From: Brevibacillus brevis | GTDB lineage: Bacteria; Bacillota; Bacilli; Brevibacillales; Brevibacillaceae | Length of the DNA: 64,000 nt | NCBI RefSeq assembly: GCF_001039275.2 | Contig: NZ_CP030117.1 | Span: forward strand, 2,232,001 to 2,296,000 | Direction: 5' to 3' | Shown here: positions 1 to 7,319 of the stretch, one piece after another | Position numbering within the stretch: position 1 is the first letter of the stretch | How the letters are laid out: each line of letters starts with the position of its first letter | Made by a program: the position numbers and the translations under genes | Notes under the pieces: generated by a model | The model's input: only the letters and a program-made list of their open reading frames with translations | Database searches by the model: none | Told to the model about the DNA's origin: nothing

Positions 1-18
1 GGAGATTGTTTTGCAAAA

Positions 19-783
19 ATGAAAACGAAGCGAGCTTTTCGTTATGTAGGCACGCCCGATCCCATGTCTGATAAAGAGGCGTACCACTGCGAAAAATATA
101 TAAAGAAAAACAAGCATTCCTTGGTGAGAGCGGGACAATATTTGGTTGATGTTACAGCCCTCCAGGCCTTGTTTCACTTGGACTGTTGGAATTGCAGGAT
201 GGTTCATCGCGAGACCTGCTGTGAGGGTGGACAACCTTACGCGGTAGAAGAGTGGCAGATTCCCATCATGGAGGGGGAAATCCCCTCTATCTCTGCTGGA
301 CTCCAGGATGAGTCTGAACGCAATCATTGGCTTGCGCATGGGGTTTGGGATCGCAATGAGCCTCCAGGAACCATTCGCATGCGACATGGCAATTGTCTTT
401 TTTATCAAGAAAACAATGGGCGTTACGGCTGTGCGATCCATGCTTATGCCGAGCAGGCTGGTCGTGAAGTAGAGCCTCTCAAGCCATTTAGCTGTCAACT
501 GTATCCAATCGATTTGATTGAGACAGGGGAAGGGATTCTGCTAACGGCGGTTACCACCGAAACGTCCTCCTTTTCCAGATGGGGTACGGATTATTTGGAG
601 CAGTTTTACTGTGCCAGTCCGGCCCGCCGAAAGCTTGCCACGCATATAGATGACAAGCTGTTTGCTTTAGACGGCTATCGCCCAGCCTATGAGTGGAATC
701 TCCCTTTGTTACGTTACATTTTGCAAGAACATGCAGAGAGAATAGAAAGCATGCTTGCGAGCAGCTATCGATTGGAACGTTGA
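19..783 (+). CDS. DUF3109-like cysteine-cluster protein
   Basis: Protein of 254 aa, function unknown. The sequence shows clustered cysteines near residues 57-69 (pattern CWNC then CC followed by EGG.PY) and a later CPF-type block near residue 158 (FSCQLYPI), the layout of DUF3109/YkgJ-type metal or Fe-S cluster proteins. There is no signal peptide or membrane segment, so it is probably cytoplasmic. The ATG at 19 follows a GGAGA at the extreme left edge of the window with rather long spacing, so the start is likely but not certain. It stands alone on its strand ahead of the thioesterase gene, 56 bases away. Family assignment is from motif memory; no activity is claimed. Confidence 0.7.
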   Translation: MKTKRAFRYVGTPDPMSDKEAYHCEKYIKKNKHSLVRAGQYLVDVTALQALFHLDCWNCRMVHRETCCEGGQPYAVEEWQIPIMEGEIPSISAGLQDESERNHWLAHGVWDRNEPPGTIRMRHGNCLFYQENNGRYGCAIHAYAEQAGREVEPLKPFSCQLYPIDLIETGEGILLTAVTTETSSFSRWGTDYLEQFYCASPARRKLATHIDDKLFALDGYRPAYEWNLPLLRYILQEHAERIESMLASSYRLER

Positions 784-839
784 ATGCCTTGTGATATGAT
801 GATGTATGCATCAAGTAGATTGATAAAGGAGCAACAGCG

Positions 840-1349
840 ATGAACGTCAAGACAACTCAAGAATCTCGTACAATTCAGGCATCACTGGTTCAGCCATCTG
901 ATACAAATTACCATGGAACTATTTTTGGTGGTACGATGATGGCTTATATAGATGAGGTAGCTGCAATCGCTGCGATGCGACATTCGCGTCGCCCTGTTGT
1001 GACAGCATCGATTGACTCGATTGACTTTCTTGCTCCCGTCAAAATGGGACATTCCATCTGCCTGGAAGCATTTGTTTCCTCAACAGGCAGAACGTCTATG
1101 GAGGTTTTCGTAAAAGTCATCTCGGAAAATCTCCAAACTGGCAAGCGTATTTTGACCGCGACATCTTTTCTCACCTTTGTTGCCTTAGATGAGGAAGGGA
1201 ATCCGACTGATGTACCAGCTATTTCCCCAGAAACAGAGGAAGAAGAGCGATTGATGGCCACTGCGGATGAGCGCAAGAAAATGCGCAAGGAACGAAAAGG
1301 GAATCTGCAAGATTTTGTGAGCCAATTGAACATCGAGAAAAGCATATAA
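840..1349 (+). CDS. Acyl-CoA thioesterase, YkhA-like hotdog family
   Basis: Protein of 169 aa predicted to hydrolyse acyl-CoA thioesters in the cytoplasm. It shows the hotdog-fold signature of this family: N.HGTIFGG followed by a helix with DE (residues about 24-42), then a second conserved strand around VTASIDSIDFLAPVK. A charged Lys/Arg/Glu-rich tail (about 130-160) matches the YkhA/YciA-like bacterial acyl-CoA hydrolases, which are usually 150-180 aa. The ATG at 840 has AAAGGAGCAACAGCG upstream with good spacing. It is followed by a T-rich stretch and a hairpin before the aldo/keto reductase gene. Assignment to the family is firm; the preferred acyl chain cannot be read from sequence. Confidence 0.88.
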   Translation: MNVKTTQESRTIQASLVQPSDTNYHGTIFGGTMMAYIDEVAAIAAMRHSRRPVVTASIDSIDFLAPVKMGHSICLEAFVSSTGRTSMEVFVKVISENLQTGKRILTATSFLTFVALDEEGNPTDVPAISPETEEEERLMATADERKKMRKERKGNLQDFVSQLNIEKSI

Positions 1350-1366
1350 TTTTTTTTAGTCTACAC

Positions 1367-1390
1367 CCTGAGCGAACATTCGTTCAGGGG
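1367..1390 (+). promoter_or_regulatory. Palindrome with LexA/DinR-like core before aldo/keto reductase gene
   Basis: The arms CCCTGAGCGA and TCGTTCAGGG form a 10-pair inverted repeat with one G-T pair. Its centre CGAACATTCGTTCA (1373-1386) contains GAAC-N4-GTTC, the core of the Bacillus LexA (DinR) box, with about 12 of 14 consensus positions. It lies 36 bases before the aldo/keto reductase start. No U-tract follows, so it is a poor terminator; an operator or a weak ykhA terminator are the alternatives. Confidence 0.3.
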
Positions 1391-1425
1391 ATTCTCGTTT
1401 ATCCATGATGAGGAGGAATCGGGCA

Positions 1426-2346
1426 ATGAAGTACCGCAGATTAGGAAAAACAGACCTGAACGTATCCGTAATCGGTGTAGGAACCTGGCAATTTGGCGGG
1501 GAGTGGGGAATGGATTTCTCGCAAGAAGCGGTTGACCAGATTCTCGACAAAGCAAAGGATCTCGGCATCAACCTGATTGATACAGCGGAATGCTACGGAG
1601 ATCATCTGTCCGAACAGCTTATCGGAGGATATTTGAAAAAAAGCCACCGGGAAGACTGGATTGTGGCGACAAAATTCGGACATCATTTTCATGACAAATT
1701 TTCTCGAACCAATCATTACGGAGCAACTGAAGTTCAGCAGCAATTGGAAAAATCGCTGCAAGCCTTGCAGACCGACTATATTGACTTGTACCAATTCCAC
1801 TCGGGACCTGACGAGGCTTTTGACAATGATGACTTGTGGACCTACCTCGACAAGCAGGTGCAGGCAGGAACGATCCGTCATATCGGCCTCTCGATTGCGA
1901 AAAATGACAACATGCACCAAACATCCGCCGCTACTTCGGTAAATGCAAAAGCAATTCAAGTCGTGTACAATCGTTTGGATCAAAAGCCGGAAGAAGGTGT
2001 TTTTGCTTCTTGCCAGCAGCAGGACCTGGGTGTACTGGCTCGCGTTCCGTTGGCGAGTGGTTATTTGAGCGGAAAGTATAAGCCGGGTTCTGTATTCGGT
2101 GGAAACGATGTGCGACACCGACACGATCAGGAGCATGTCAACAAACTGTTGCTCCAAGTAGAAGAAATCAAGAAAAATGAAGTTCCAGAGGGTATGGATA
2201 TGGCGCAGTGGGCATTGGCGTGGTGCCTTAAGCATCCGGCTGTCACGACCGTGATCCCCGGCAGCAAGAGCCCTGCGCAGGTAGAGGCAAATGCCAAAGC
2301 GGCTGACTATGTGAGCGATGAGCATCCACAAGCGACGTCGAAATAA
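1426..2346 (+). CDS. Aldo/keto reductase
   Basis: Protein of 306 aa, an NADPH-dependent aldo/keto reductase-type TIM barrel. It begins MKYRRLGKTDL, has the catalytic Asp/Tyr block (NLIDTAECYGDHLSE), the catalytic Lys in WIVATKFGHH, a conserved QFH segment and the C-terminal cofactor-binding PGSKSPAQVEAN. I chose ATG 1426 because AGGAGG (1411-1416) sits ten bases ahead; an in-frame ATG at 1405 lies before that site and has no ribosome site of its own. The next gene starts 14 bases after the stop, so the two are probably co-transcribed. The substrate is unknown. Confidence 0.9.
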   Translation: MKYRRLGKTDLNVSVIGVGTWQFGGEWGMDFSQEAVDQILDKAKDLGINLIDTAECYGDHLSEQLIGGYLKKSHREDWIVATKFGHHFHDKFSRTNHYGATEVQQQLEKSLQALQTDYIDLYQFHSGPDEAFDNDDLWTYLDKQVQAGTIRHIGLSIAKNDNMHQTSAATSVNAKAIQVVYNRLDQKPEEGVFASCQQQDLGVLARVPLASGYLSGKYKPGSVFGGNDVRHRHDQEHVNKLLLQVEEIKKNEVPEGMDMAQWALAWCLKHPAVTTVIPGSKSPAQVEANAKAADYVSDEHPQATSK

Positions 2347-2360
2347 AAAGGATACGTGCC

Positions 2361-2657
2361 ATGACAACTTCCAAAAAAACGGTAAGAACTTGCGCGAATG
2401 GTCATTCATACGTGAAAAGCAGTGATTGTCCGACTTGTCCAATCTGTGAGCAAGAACGCAAACCGGACATAGGATTTCTTTCTCAGCTCTCTGCACCAGC
2501 AAGAAGGGCATTGGAACACAATGGAATCACAACTGTAGAACTGCTCGCTAGTTACAGCGAAAAAGAAATCCTGAAATATCATGGGATGGGGCCAGCATCT
2601 ATGCCGAAGCTTCGGACAGCATTGAAGGAAAAGGGATTGTCATTCAAGAGCGAATGA
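2361..2657 (+). CDS. Small zinc-ribbon protein with RNA polymerase alpha-CTD-like domain
   Basis: Protein of 98 aa. The N-terminal third carries CANGH...C..CPIC (residues about 11-32), a zinc-ribbon-like cysteine arrangement. The rest (about 40-95) aligns by eye with the alpha subunit C-terminal domain of RNA polymerase: LS.PARRALE.NGITTVE.L, then a helix-hairpin-helix G(M/L)G..S..KL...L...GL. It is therefore likely to contact DNA or a transcription partner rather than act as an enzyme. It sits directly after the aldo/keto reductase gene and before a bidirectional terminator. Role unknown; the alpha-CTD resemblance is fairly clear, the zinc site less so. Confidence 0.65.
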   Translation: MTTSKKTVRTCANGHSYVKSSDCPTCPICEQERKPDIGFLSQLSAPARRALEHNGITTVELLASYSEKEILKYHGMGPASMPKLRTALKEKGLSFKSE

Positions 2658-2674
2658 TTGGGCACATAGAATAA

Positions 2675-2713
2675 AAAAGGAGGAGCCGCGATAGGACAGC
2701 GACTTCTCCTTTT
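2675..2713. terminator. Bidirectional terminator
   Basis: Arms AAAAGGAG (2675-2682) and CTCCTTTT (2706-2713) with A-rich and T-rich flanks serve both the upstream plus-strand operon and the convergent DCC-family gene. Confidence 0.7.
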
Positions 2714-2717
2714 GCTT

Positions 2718-3143
2718 TTAATCCAAAAAGCGGGATCTGATCTGGGGGGTGGGAAGCATGCATTGTTCTGCTTTGCCCATCCACCGATAGCGATTTCTCG
2801 CGACCCAATCATAAATCGGATTGCGGACAGGTCTAGGGATGAGCCGAGCTACATTTGACAACAGAGGCCATCCACCTTGAAGCTTGCGGCCGACATGCAA
2901 GATCGCATCCGATTTTGTATATAGCTGTCCGTTGGCGATAAAGACCACGGATGACATGTCTTTTTCCTGATAGTTGTAATGAGACAAAATTTCCTGCGCT
3001 CTTTGTGACTGCAAGGAAGCAAAGTGAATGTGTCCATGCGGATCACGTTTCAAAATAAACTGCACGGCACCGTGGCATAGATGACAAACCCCATCAAACA
3101 GCAACAGGTACTCAGGATGGTCCAGTTCTCTGCCTGCTTTCAT
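2718..3143 (-). CDS. DCC-family thiol-disulfide oxidoreductase-like protein
   Basis: Protein of 141 aa of the DUF393/DCC (YuxK-like) family. The hallmark is LLFDGVCHLCHGAV near residues 13-26, with the D-x-x-C-x-x-C motif, followed by FILKRDPHGHIHFASLQS and a C-terminal W-P-L..R.IPR..R...Y motif, all typical. Usual family length is 120-150 aa. I selected ATG 3143 because GGAGGG lies seven bases upstream; the ATG at 3158 is itself part of that region and has no site. It lies downstream of hutH on the same strand with a 94-base gap and no hairpin between, so read-through is possible. Biological role in Bacilli is not established. Confidence 0.8.
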   Translation of the reverse strand: MKAGRELDHPEYLLLFDGVCHLCHGAVQFILKRDPHGHIHFASLQSQRAQEILSHYNYQEKDMSSVVFIANGQLYTKSDAILHVGRKLQGGWPLLSNVARLIPRPVRNPIYDWVARNRYRWMGKAEQCMLPTPQIRSRFLD

Positions 3144-3237
3144 GAGACAGCCCTCCATACTTCAAGTGGTTTGGTCTAATTGCTTATCCTTAGCTCCATC
3201 ATAACAAAGAAAGACAATGGTTCCCATACACAAACGA

Positions 3238-4752
3238 TTATTCCGTCACAAACGCGAGTGTCCCTTGCTGGATCAGCTCTTCTGCCTTTACGAGATCAGG
3301 ATACATTTCGCGGTCTTCATGCAGGCGGGGAATCACCCGGCGCAACTGCTCATAGGCTCTGGCTGTACCTGTCCCGAGATCTCCCGAGCCAAAATCGATA
3401 GCTTGTGCTGCTGCCAAATATTCAATAGCAAGCACCTTGCTGACATTCGATACAATCGTGCGAAGCTTGCGAGCAGAAGTCGTACCCATGCTGACATGGT
3501 CCTCCTGATTGGCAGATGACGGAATCGAATCGACCGATGCGGGATGGCAGAGCACTTTGTTTTCAGAAACAATGGAAGCGGCTACATATTGTGTAATCAT
3601 AAATCCAGAATGGAGTCCGCCATTTTCGGTTAAGAATCCGGGAAGACCACTTAGCTGTGGATTGACGAGACGTTCGGTGCGTCTTTCGGAAATATTTGCA
3701 AGCTCAGCGATGGCAATGGCAAGAAAATCAGCTGCGAATGCCATTGGTTGACCATGGAAGTTCCCACCGGAGATGACGTCGCCTGTTTCCGTAAAAAGAA
3801 TAGGGTTATCGGTGACGCTATTGCATTCGCGTGTAACCGTGGTCCATACATACTCGAGCGTATCACGAGTTGCACCATGTACTTGCGGGAGGCAACGAAG
3901 GCTGTAAGGATCTTGGACACGTAGCTCACCCTGCGCTGTGGTACGTTTGCTGCCGGATAAGTGCTGGAGCAAGCGCTTTGCTGATTCCTGCTGTCCTGGA
4001 TGCGGGCGGACGAGATGGAGCTGGGGATCAAACGCTTTTGGAATTCCACGAAGCGCTTCAATCGTCATCGCCGCAATCAATTCAGCGCTTTCAAGCAGTA
4101 CTCGCGAATCATACAAGGCGAGGCAAAGCTGTGCAGTCATTGCCTGTGTACCGTTAATAAGAGCGAGACCTTCTTTTGCCTCCAGTCGAATTGGGGAAAG
4201 ACCCACTTCACTCAGGGCTTCTTTTCCAGATAGCCGCTTACCATTGACAAGCGCTTCACCTTTGCCGAGCATGACCAAAACCATATGAGCGAGAGGGGCT
4301 AGATCGCCGCTGGCACCAAGGGAGCCTTGCTGAGGAATAATTGGATGAACTCCTCGATTGCATAGTTCCACTAGCTGAAGTAATGTTTCTTCCCGAATTC
4401 CCGAATAGCCCTTTGCCAACGCATTGATGCGCAAAGCCATCATCGCACGAACAACTTCAACGGCATAAGGGTCGCCCATTCCGCAAGCATGACTCATAAT
4501 CAAATTTTCTTGCAGCTTGCTTACGTCCTCATCCTGGATCATGACATCGGAGAATTTTCCGAAGCCAGTAGTGATTCCGTATACGACTTCCTGCTGGGAT
4601 ACCATTCTCTCCACCATAGCACGTGAAGCACGAACACGATGCAATGCTTCGTCGGTCAATTGAATGTGAGTGGCCTTTCTTGCAATGGAAACAACATCTT
4701 CGATACGCAATTGATCCCCATCTACTTTTACAACGTTTGCTTGCTGATTCAT
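3238..4752 (-). CDS. hutH: Histidine ammonia-lyase
   Basis: Protein of 504 aa that deaminates L-histidine to trans-urocanate and ammonia, the first step of histidine use. The MIO-forming Ala-Ser-Gly is at residues 147-149 within GSLGASGDLAPLAH, and the catalytic Tyr is in VYGITTGFG (about 58). Length matches B. subtilis HutH (about 508 aa). ATG 4752 is preceded by AAAGGAGGAAATTACAG. No hutU, hutI or hutG gene is present in this window, so the gene appears separated from the rest of the pathway. Its 182-base leader contains a promoter, a mini-ORF and a terminator hairpin described separately. Confidence 0.96.
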   Translation of the reverse strand: MNQQANVVKVDGDQLRIEDVVSIARKATHIQLTDEALHRVRASRAMVERMVSQQEVVYGITTGFGKFSDVMIQDEDVSKLQENLIMSHACGMGDPYAVEVVRAMMALRINALAKGYSGIREETLLQLVELCNRGVHPIIPQQGSLGASGDLAPLAHMVLVMLGKGEALVNGKRLSGKEALSEVGLSPIRLEAKEGLALINGTQAMTAQLCLALYDSRVLLESAELIAAMTIEALRGIPKAFDPQLHLVRPHPGQQESAKRLLQHLSGSKRTTAQGELRVQDPYSLRCLPQVHGATRDTLEYVWTTVTRECNSVTDNPILFTETGDVISGGNFHGQPMAFAADFLAIAIAELANISERRTERLVNPQLSGLPGFLTENGGLHSGFMITQYVAASIVSENKVLCHPASVDSIPSSANQEDHVSMGTTSARKLRTIVSNVSKVLAIEYLAAAQAIDFGSGDLGTGTARAYEQLRRVIPRLHEDREMYPDLVKAEELIQQGTLAFVTE

Positions 4753-4789
4753 CTGTAATTTCCTCCTTTAGCAGAGCAGAGAACGAAAA

Positions 4790-4828
4790 GAGCGAGGGGT
4801 TAGGATATCATCTCCTAACCCCTCGCTC
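4790..4828 (-). terminator. Leader terminator/attenuator hairpin of hutH
   Basis: A 16-bp perfect inverted repeat: arm 4790-4805 and arm 4813-4828, loop of 7 (4806-4812). Read on the minus strand it is followed by TTTTCGTTCTCT, an acceptable U-tract. It lies between the hutH promoter (4941-4968) and the hutH start at 4752, so it would stop transcription before the gene unless disrupted. The loop holds the stop codon of a short upstream reading frame. Confidence 0.75.
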
Positions 4829-4882
4829 GAGAGCATGTATGTGATTGGATAAAAACGTGTAAGCCTGCATTCGTCGCGGCAT
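4808..4882 (-). CDS. Candidate leader peptide of hutH (24 aa)
   Basis: Mini-ORF on the hutH leader: ATG at 4882, stop TGA at 4810-4808. A GAGGA ribosome site (in GTGAGGAAGAACGT) lies eight bases before the ATG. The peptide reads MPRRMQAYTFLSNHIHA followed by LERGVRR, with two His codons (4843-4841 and 4837-4835) just before the 5' arm of the terminator, and its stop codon falls in the hairpin loop. A ribosome finishing the peptide would cover the 5' arm. An in-frame ATG at 4906 has no ribosome site. The arrangement is seen directly; the regulatory function is inference. Confidence 0.45.
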   Translation of the reverse strand: MPRRMQAYTFLSNHIHALERGVRR

Positions 4883-4940
4883 ACGTTCTTCCTCACTTTC
4901 GTTCATGTGCAACTGTCTGATTATTTTAGCTATTGCTATC

Positions 4941-4968
4941 ATTGTATCAAATGCCTACGTGCAGTCAA
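4941..4968 (-). promoter_or_regulatory. Sigma-A promoter of hutH
   Basis: On the minus strand: -35 TTGACT (4968-4963), 16-base spacer, -10 TACAAT (4946-4941). Predicted transcript start is near 4934, giving a leader of about 180 bases before hutH. Confidence 0.7.
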
Positions 4969-5112
4969 GATGATCTTGTCACGGCTGCTTCCCTAGAGAG
5001 CAAAAAACGGGCTTAGTCCATTTTTTCAAACTGGGCGAGAGTCGTCTCTCGAGTTGGATAAATGTCATACCATGTACTGTGTTAGTTTATCCGAAAGGAC
5101 GTGTAGAATTCC

Positions 5113-6153
5113 GTGGAAAAGCGACGTAAGATGCCGCCTATGCCTACCGCACTCCCAAGGCGTCCTAAAGAAATGCCGAAACCGCCTTCTTCAGCGATGC
5201 CATTGCCGTCTCCATCGATGCCGTCACCTATGAAGCCTTCTCCTGAAAAGCCCAAGTCGGAAAGTCCAATCAATCCGAATCATTCTATTCCTGCGCGCCC
5301 AATGCCACAAAAACCGATCATGCCTGCTCCCAATCTGGCTAACCCGAATGTGCCGAACGTGATGCCGCCAAATCGGATGCCAGCGAATCCAATGCCACCA
5401 AATCCGATGCCACCAAACCTCAAGCCGTCGAATCCAATGCCCATGCCCATGCCACCGAATCGGATGCCAGCAAACCCTATGCCTAACGCTTCACCGAATG
5501 TAAGGCCAAATGAGAGCCCAAACATGAAGCCAAATGTAAGGCCCAATGTGAGACCAAACGTGCGACCAAACGTGCGACCGAATGAGAGTCCAAACATGAG
5601 ACCAAATGTCAGACCGAACGTAAGGCCAAACGAAAGTCCAAACATGAGGCCAAATGTTGGACCAAATGTAAGGCCAAATGTCAGACCAAATGTGCGGCCG
5701 AATGAAAGTCCAAACATGATGCCAAATTTAAGACCCAATATCAGACCAAATGTGCGGCCGAATGAAAGTCCAAACATGATGCCAAATCTTAGACCAAATA
5801 TGAGACCGAATGTCAGGCCGAATGCGCGACCGAATGAGAACATAGGAAGAGATCTGGAGCTGTTCCTGTTCAAATTCCAATTCCATATGGACCGGATGCA
5901 GTATTTCCGCCACAAATGCGATGAGCATCGTGAAAATCGCCGCAAATACATGGAATACCGCAAACATTACAAGCATCATGAACGGAGAATGCACCATTAT
6001 CATGACCGTTGCCAATTATGGAATGACGGTAGCAGTTCCTTTGGTCGAGGCTCATCATCTTCATCTTCGGGTGGCAGTAGCTCTTCCTCCGGATGCCATT
6101 GCGGACATAGACAGGGTCATAGACGAGGGCGTGGCTGCGGATGTTCATTTTGA
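5113..6153 (+). CDS. Pro-Asn tetrapeptide-repeat protein, possible spore-surface protein
   Basis: Protein of 346 aa with GTG start at 5113 (AAAGGACG upstream). I do not recognise a family. Residues 1-85 are Pro/Met-rich; about 85-240 consist of four-residue units of the form (R/S)PN(V/M/E), arranged in longer blocks; about 245-305 is a His/Arg/Tyr/Met-rich segment predicted to be helical; the last 40 residues are Ser/Gly-rich and end with Cys-His-Cys and CGCSF. No signal peptide or membrane segment. Low complexity, a Cys-rich tail and His/Tyr-rich stretch resemble spore coat or exosporium proteins, which is inference only. CATACCATGTA at 5066-5076 resembles a sigma-E/K -10 element. The strand assignment rests on the start signal, the terminator at 6165 and the ordered non-repeat C-terminus; the opposite frame is also open. 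Confidence 0.7.
   Translation: MEKRRKMPPMPTALPRRPKEMPKPPSSAMPLPSPSMPSPMKPSPEKPKSESPINPNHSIPARPMPQKPIMPAPNLANPNVPNVMPPNRMPANPMPPNPMPPNLKPSNPMPMPMPPNRMPANPMPNASPNVRPNESPNMKPNVRPNVRPNVRPNVRPNESPNMRPNVRPNVRPNESPNMRPNVGPNVRPNVRPNVRPNESPNMMPNLRPNIRPNVRPNESPNMMPNLRPNMRPNVRPNARPNENIGRDLELFLFKFQFHMDRMQYFRHKCDEHRENRRKYMEYRKHYKHHERRMHHYHDRCQLWNDGSSSFGRGSSSSSSGGSSSSSGCHCGHRQGHRRGRGCGCSF
5500..5840 (+). repeat. Tandem 12-bp coding repeats
   Basis: About 28 in-frame copies of a 12-base unit close to AGACCAAATGTG, encoding Arg-Pro-Asn-Val and variants, with a higher-order block where every third to fifth unit is GAGAGTCCAAAC (Glu-Ser-Pro-Asn). Third-codon positions differ between copies, so this is an old, selected repeat rather than a very recent expansion. 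Copy number is likely to vary between strains. Confidence 0.85.
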
Positions 6154-6164
6154 AGCGCATGAGG

Positions 6165-6194
6165 AAGGACGCCAGCTCATTAAGCGGCGTCCTT
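6165..6194. terminator. Bidirectional terminator
   Basis: Nine-pair stem AAGGACGCC (6165-6173) with GGCGTCCTT (6186-6194) followed by TT; serves the repeat-protein gene and the convergent uvsE gene. Confidence 0.65.
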
Positions 6195-6202
6195 TTCCAT
6201 AC

Positions 6203-7129
6203 TCAATTCGTAAATGCTTCAACCGCAACTCCTTTTTTCTTTAACTCGCGCCTCAATGTAAGAAGGGCATCATCTTTGTTTTTGCATTCCAATATGATGT
6301 CCACATTGTAATCCGCAAGCGCACTGACAAATGTAAGGAACGCCTCTGGATCAATATCGTCTGCATGGGCACGAAAATCATTCGCTGACTTAGGCGAGGA
6401 CATATGCATCTTCGGCGTGCGCTCTCCCCAGGTTTGAATAATCCGGGGAAGGTATTCGGTCCAATCTTCGCCATCAGAATGGCAGTTGTGATGGTGAATA
6501 TCGAGCACCATCGGCACACCGATCCGTTCGCACAGCTCCAATACCTCACGCATGGTAAAAGACATGTCATCGTTTTCCACGACTAAACGACGTTTGACGT
6601 TTTCAGGAAGCTGCTCGAAGTTGGATGCAAAACGCTCGAGAGAAGAGGCCTTGTCTTCGTATACGCCCCCCACGTGCGTCACCAAGACGGAATTATCGTC
6701 GAGCCCCAGTAAATCAAACACTTTTGCATGGTAGGAAAAATCGGCAATCGTCGATTCCAGCACAGAAGGCTTGTCGCTGTTCAATATGCTGTAATGTCCT
6801 GGATGAGCTGTCAAACGAATGCCATGATTGCGGATATAATTCCCTGCCTTTTGGAAGTCCCATGCGAATTCTTTTGCCCAATCCCATTGCGCTGCTACTG
6901 GATGAGTAGCCAGTGGCACAAATTCAGAAGGAAGTCGATACACAAAGATATGATTTTCTACATTATAAGCAAGCAAATCCATTAAATTGAAAAAGTTTGC
7001 CTGCATAACTTGCCGCAGCTTTTTTAACCGAGCTTGGGGATCTAATTTATTTACCTGGGCAACCGTCGTTTTTTTGTTTGGATTGTTTTTCGTCTTTACA
7101 CTGATGCAGGCATAGCCCATACGGATCAA
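6203..7129 (-). CDS. uvsE: UV damage endonuclease
   Basis: Protein of 308 aa of the UvsE/UVDE TIM-barrel family, which nicks DNA 5' to UV photoproducts and abasic sites in an alternative excision pathway. Conserved blocks include IRMGYACIS at the start, NFFNLMDLLAYN, RLTAHPGHYSILNSD, LVTHVGGVY, RLVVENDD, VLDIHHHNCH and KMHMSSPK, with the Mn-binding His, Glu and Asp residues evident. I chose TTG at 7129 because AAAGGAGG lies just upstream and the resulting MIRMGY start fits the family; the ATG at 7156 lies before this site. B. subtilis UvsE (YwjD) is about 320 aa. Spore-formers commonly carry it. Confidence 0.93.
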   Translation of the reverse strand: MIRMGYACISVKTKNNPNKKTTVAQVNKLDPQARLKKLRQVMQANFFNLMDLLAYNVENHIFVYRLPSEFVPLATHPVAAQWDWAKEFAWDFQKAGNYIRNHGIRLTAHPGHYSILNSDKPSVLESTIADFSYHAKVFDLLGLDDNSVLVTHVGGVYEDKASSLERFASNFEQLPENVKRRLVVENDDMSFTMREVLELCERIGVPMVLDIHHHNCHSDGEDWTEYLPRIIQTWGERTPKMHMSSPKSANDFRAHADDIDPEAFLTFVSALADYNVDIILECKNKDDALLTLRRELKKKGVAVEAFTN

Positions 7130-7319
7130 GGAAATCTCCCTCCTTTGCAGCAGCATTCCTTTGTAGTATCTCCAAAACGGGAACGTCGTCGGCTTCTTGC
7201 CAGAGAATTATAAAACGGATAAGATGGGAGAATGTCACAGGGACGTCGATGAACATTCCTTAAAAGCGCGGACGTTCTTCGTGAGTAGACTTCGGTAGAG
7301 GGTTTTGAAGGAGAATGTA

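Noticed and set aside
1441-2511. Minus-strand frame of 356 codons across the aldo/keto reductase gene
   Set aside because: It is antisense to a clear enzyme gene, has no domain features and no ribosome site.
4921-4940. UAG triplets early in the hutH leader as HutP-binding sites
   Set aside because: Spacing is three bases rather than four, they are far from the terminator, and no hutP gene is present.
5280-5963. Minus-strand frame in the repeat region, and a CRISPR-like look of the repeats
   Set aside because: The opposite frame is open only because 12-bp repeats have no stop in any copy. Units are contiguous and coding, without spacers, so this is not a CRISPR array.
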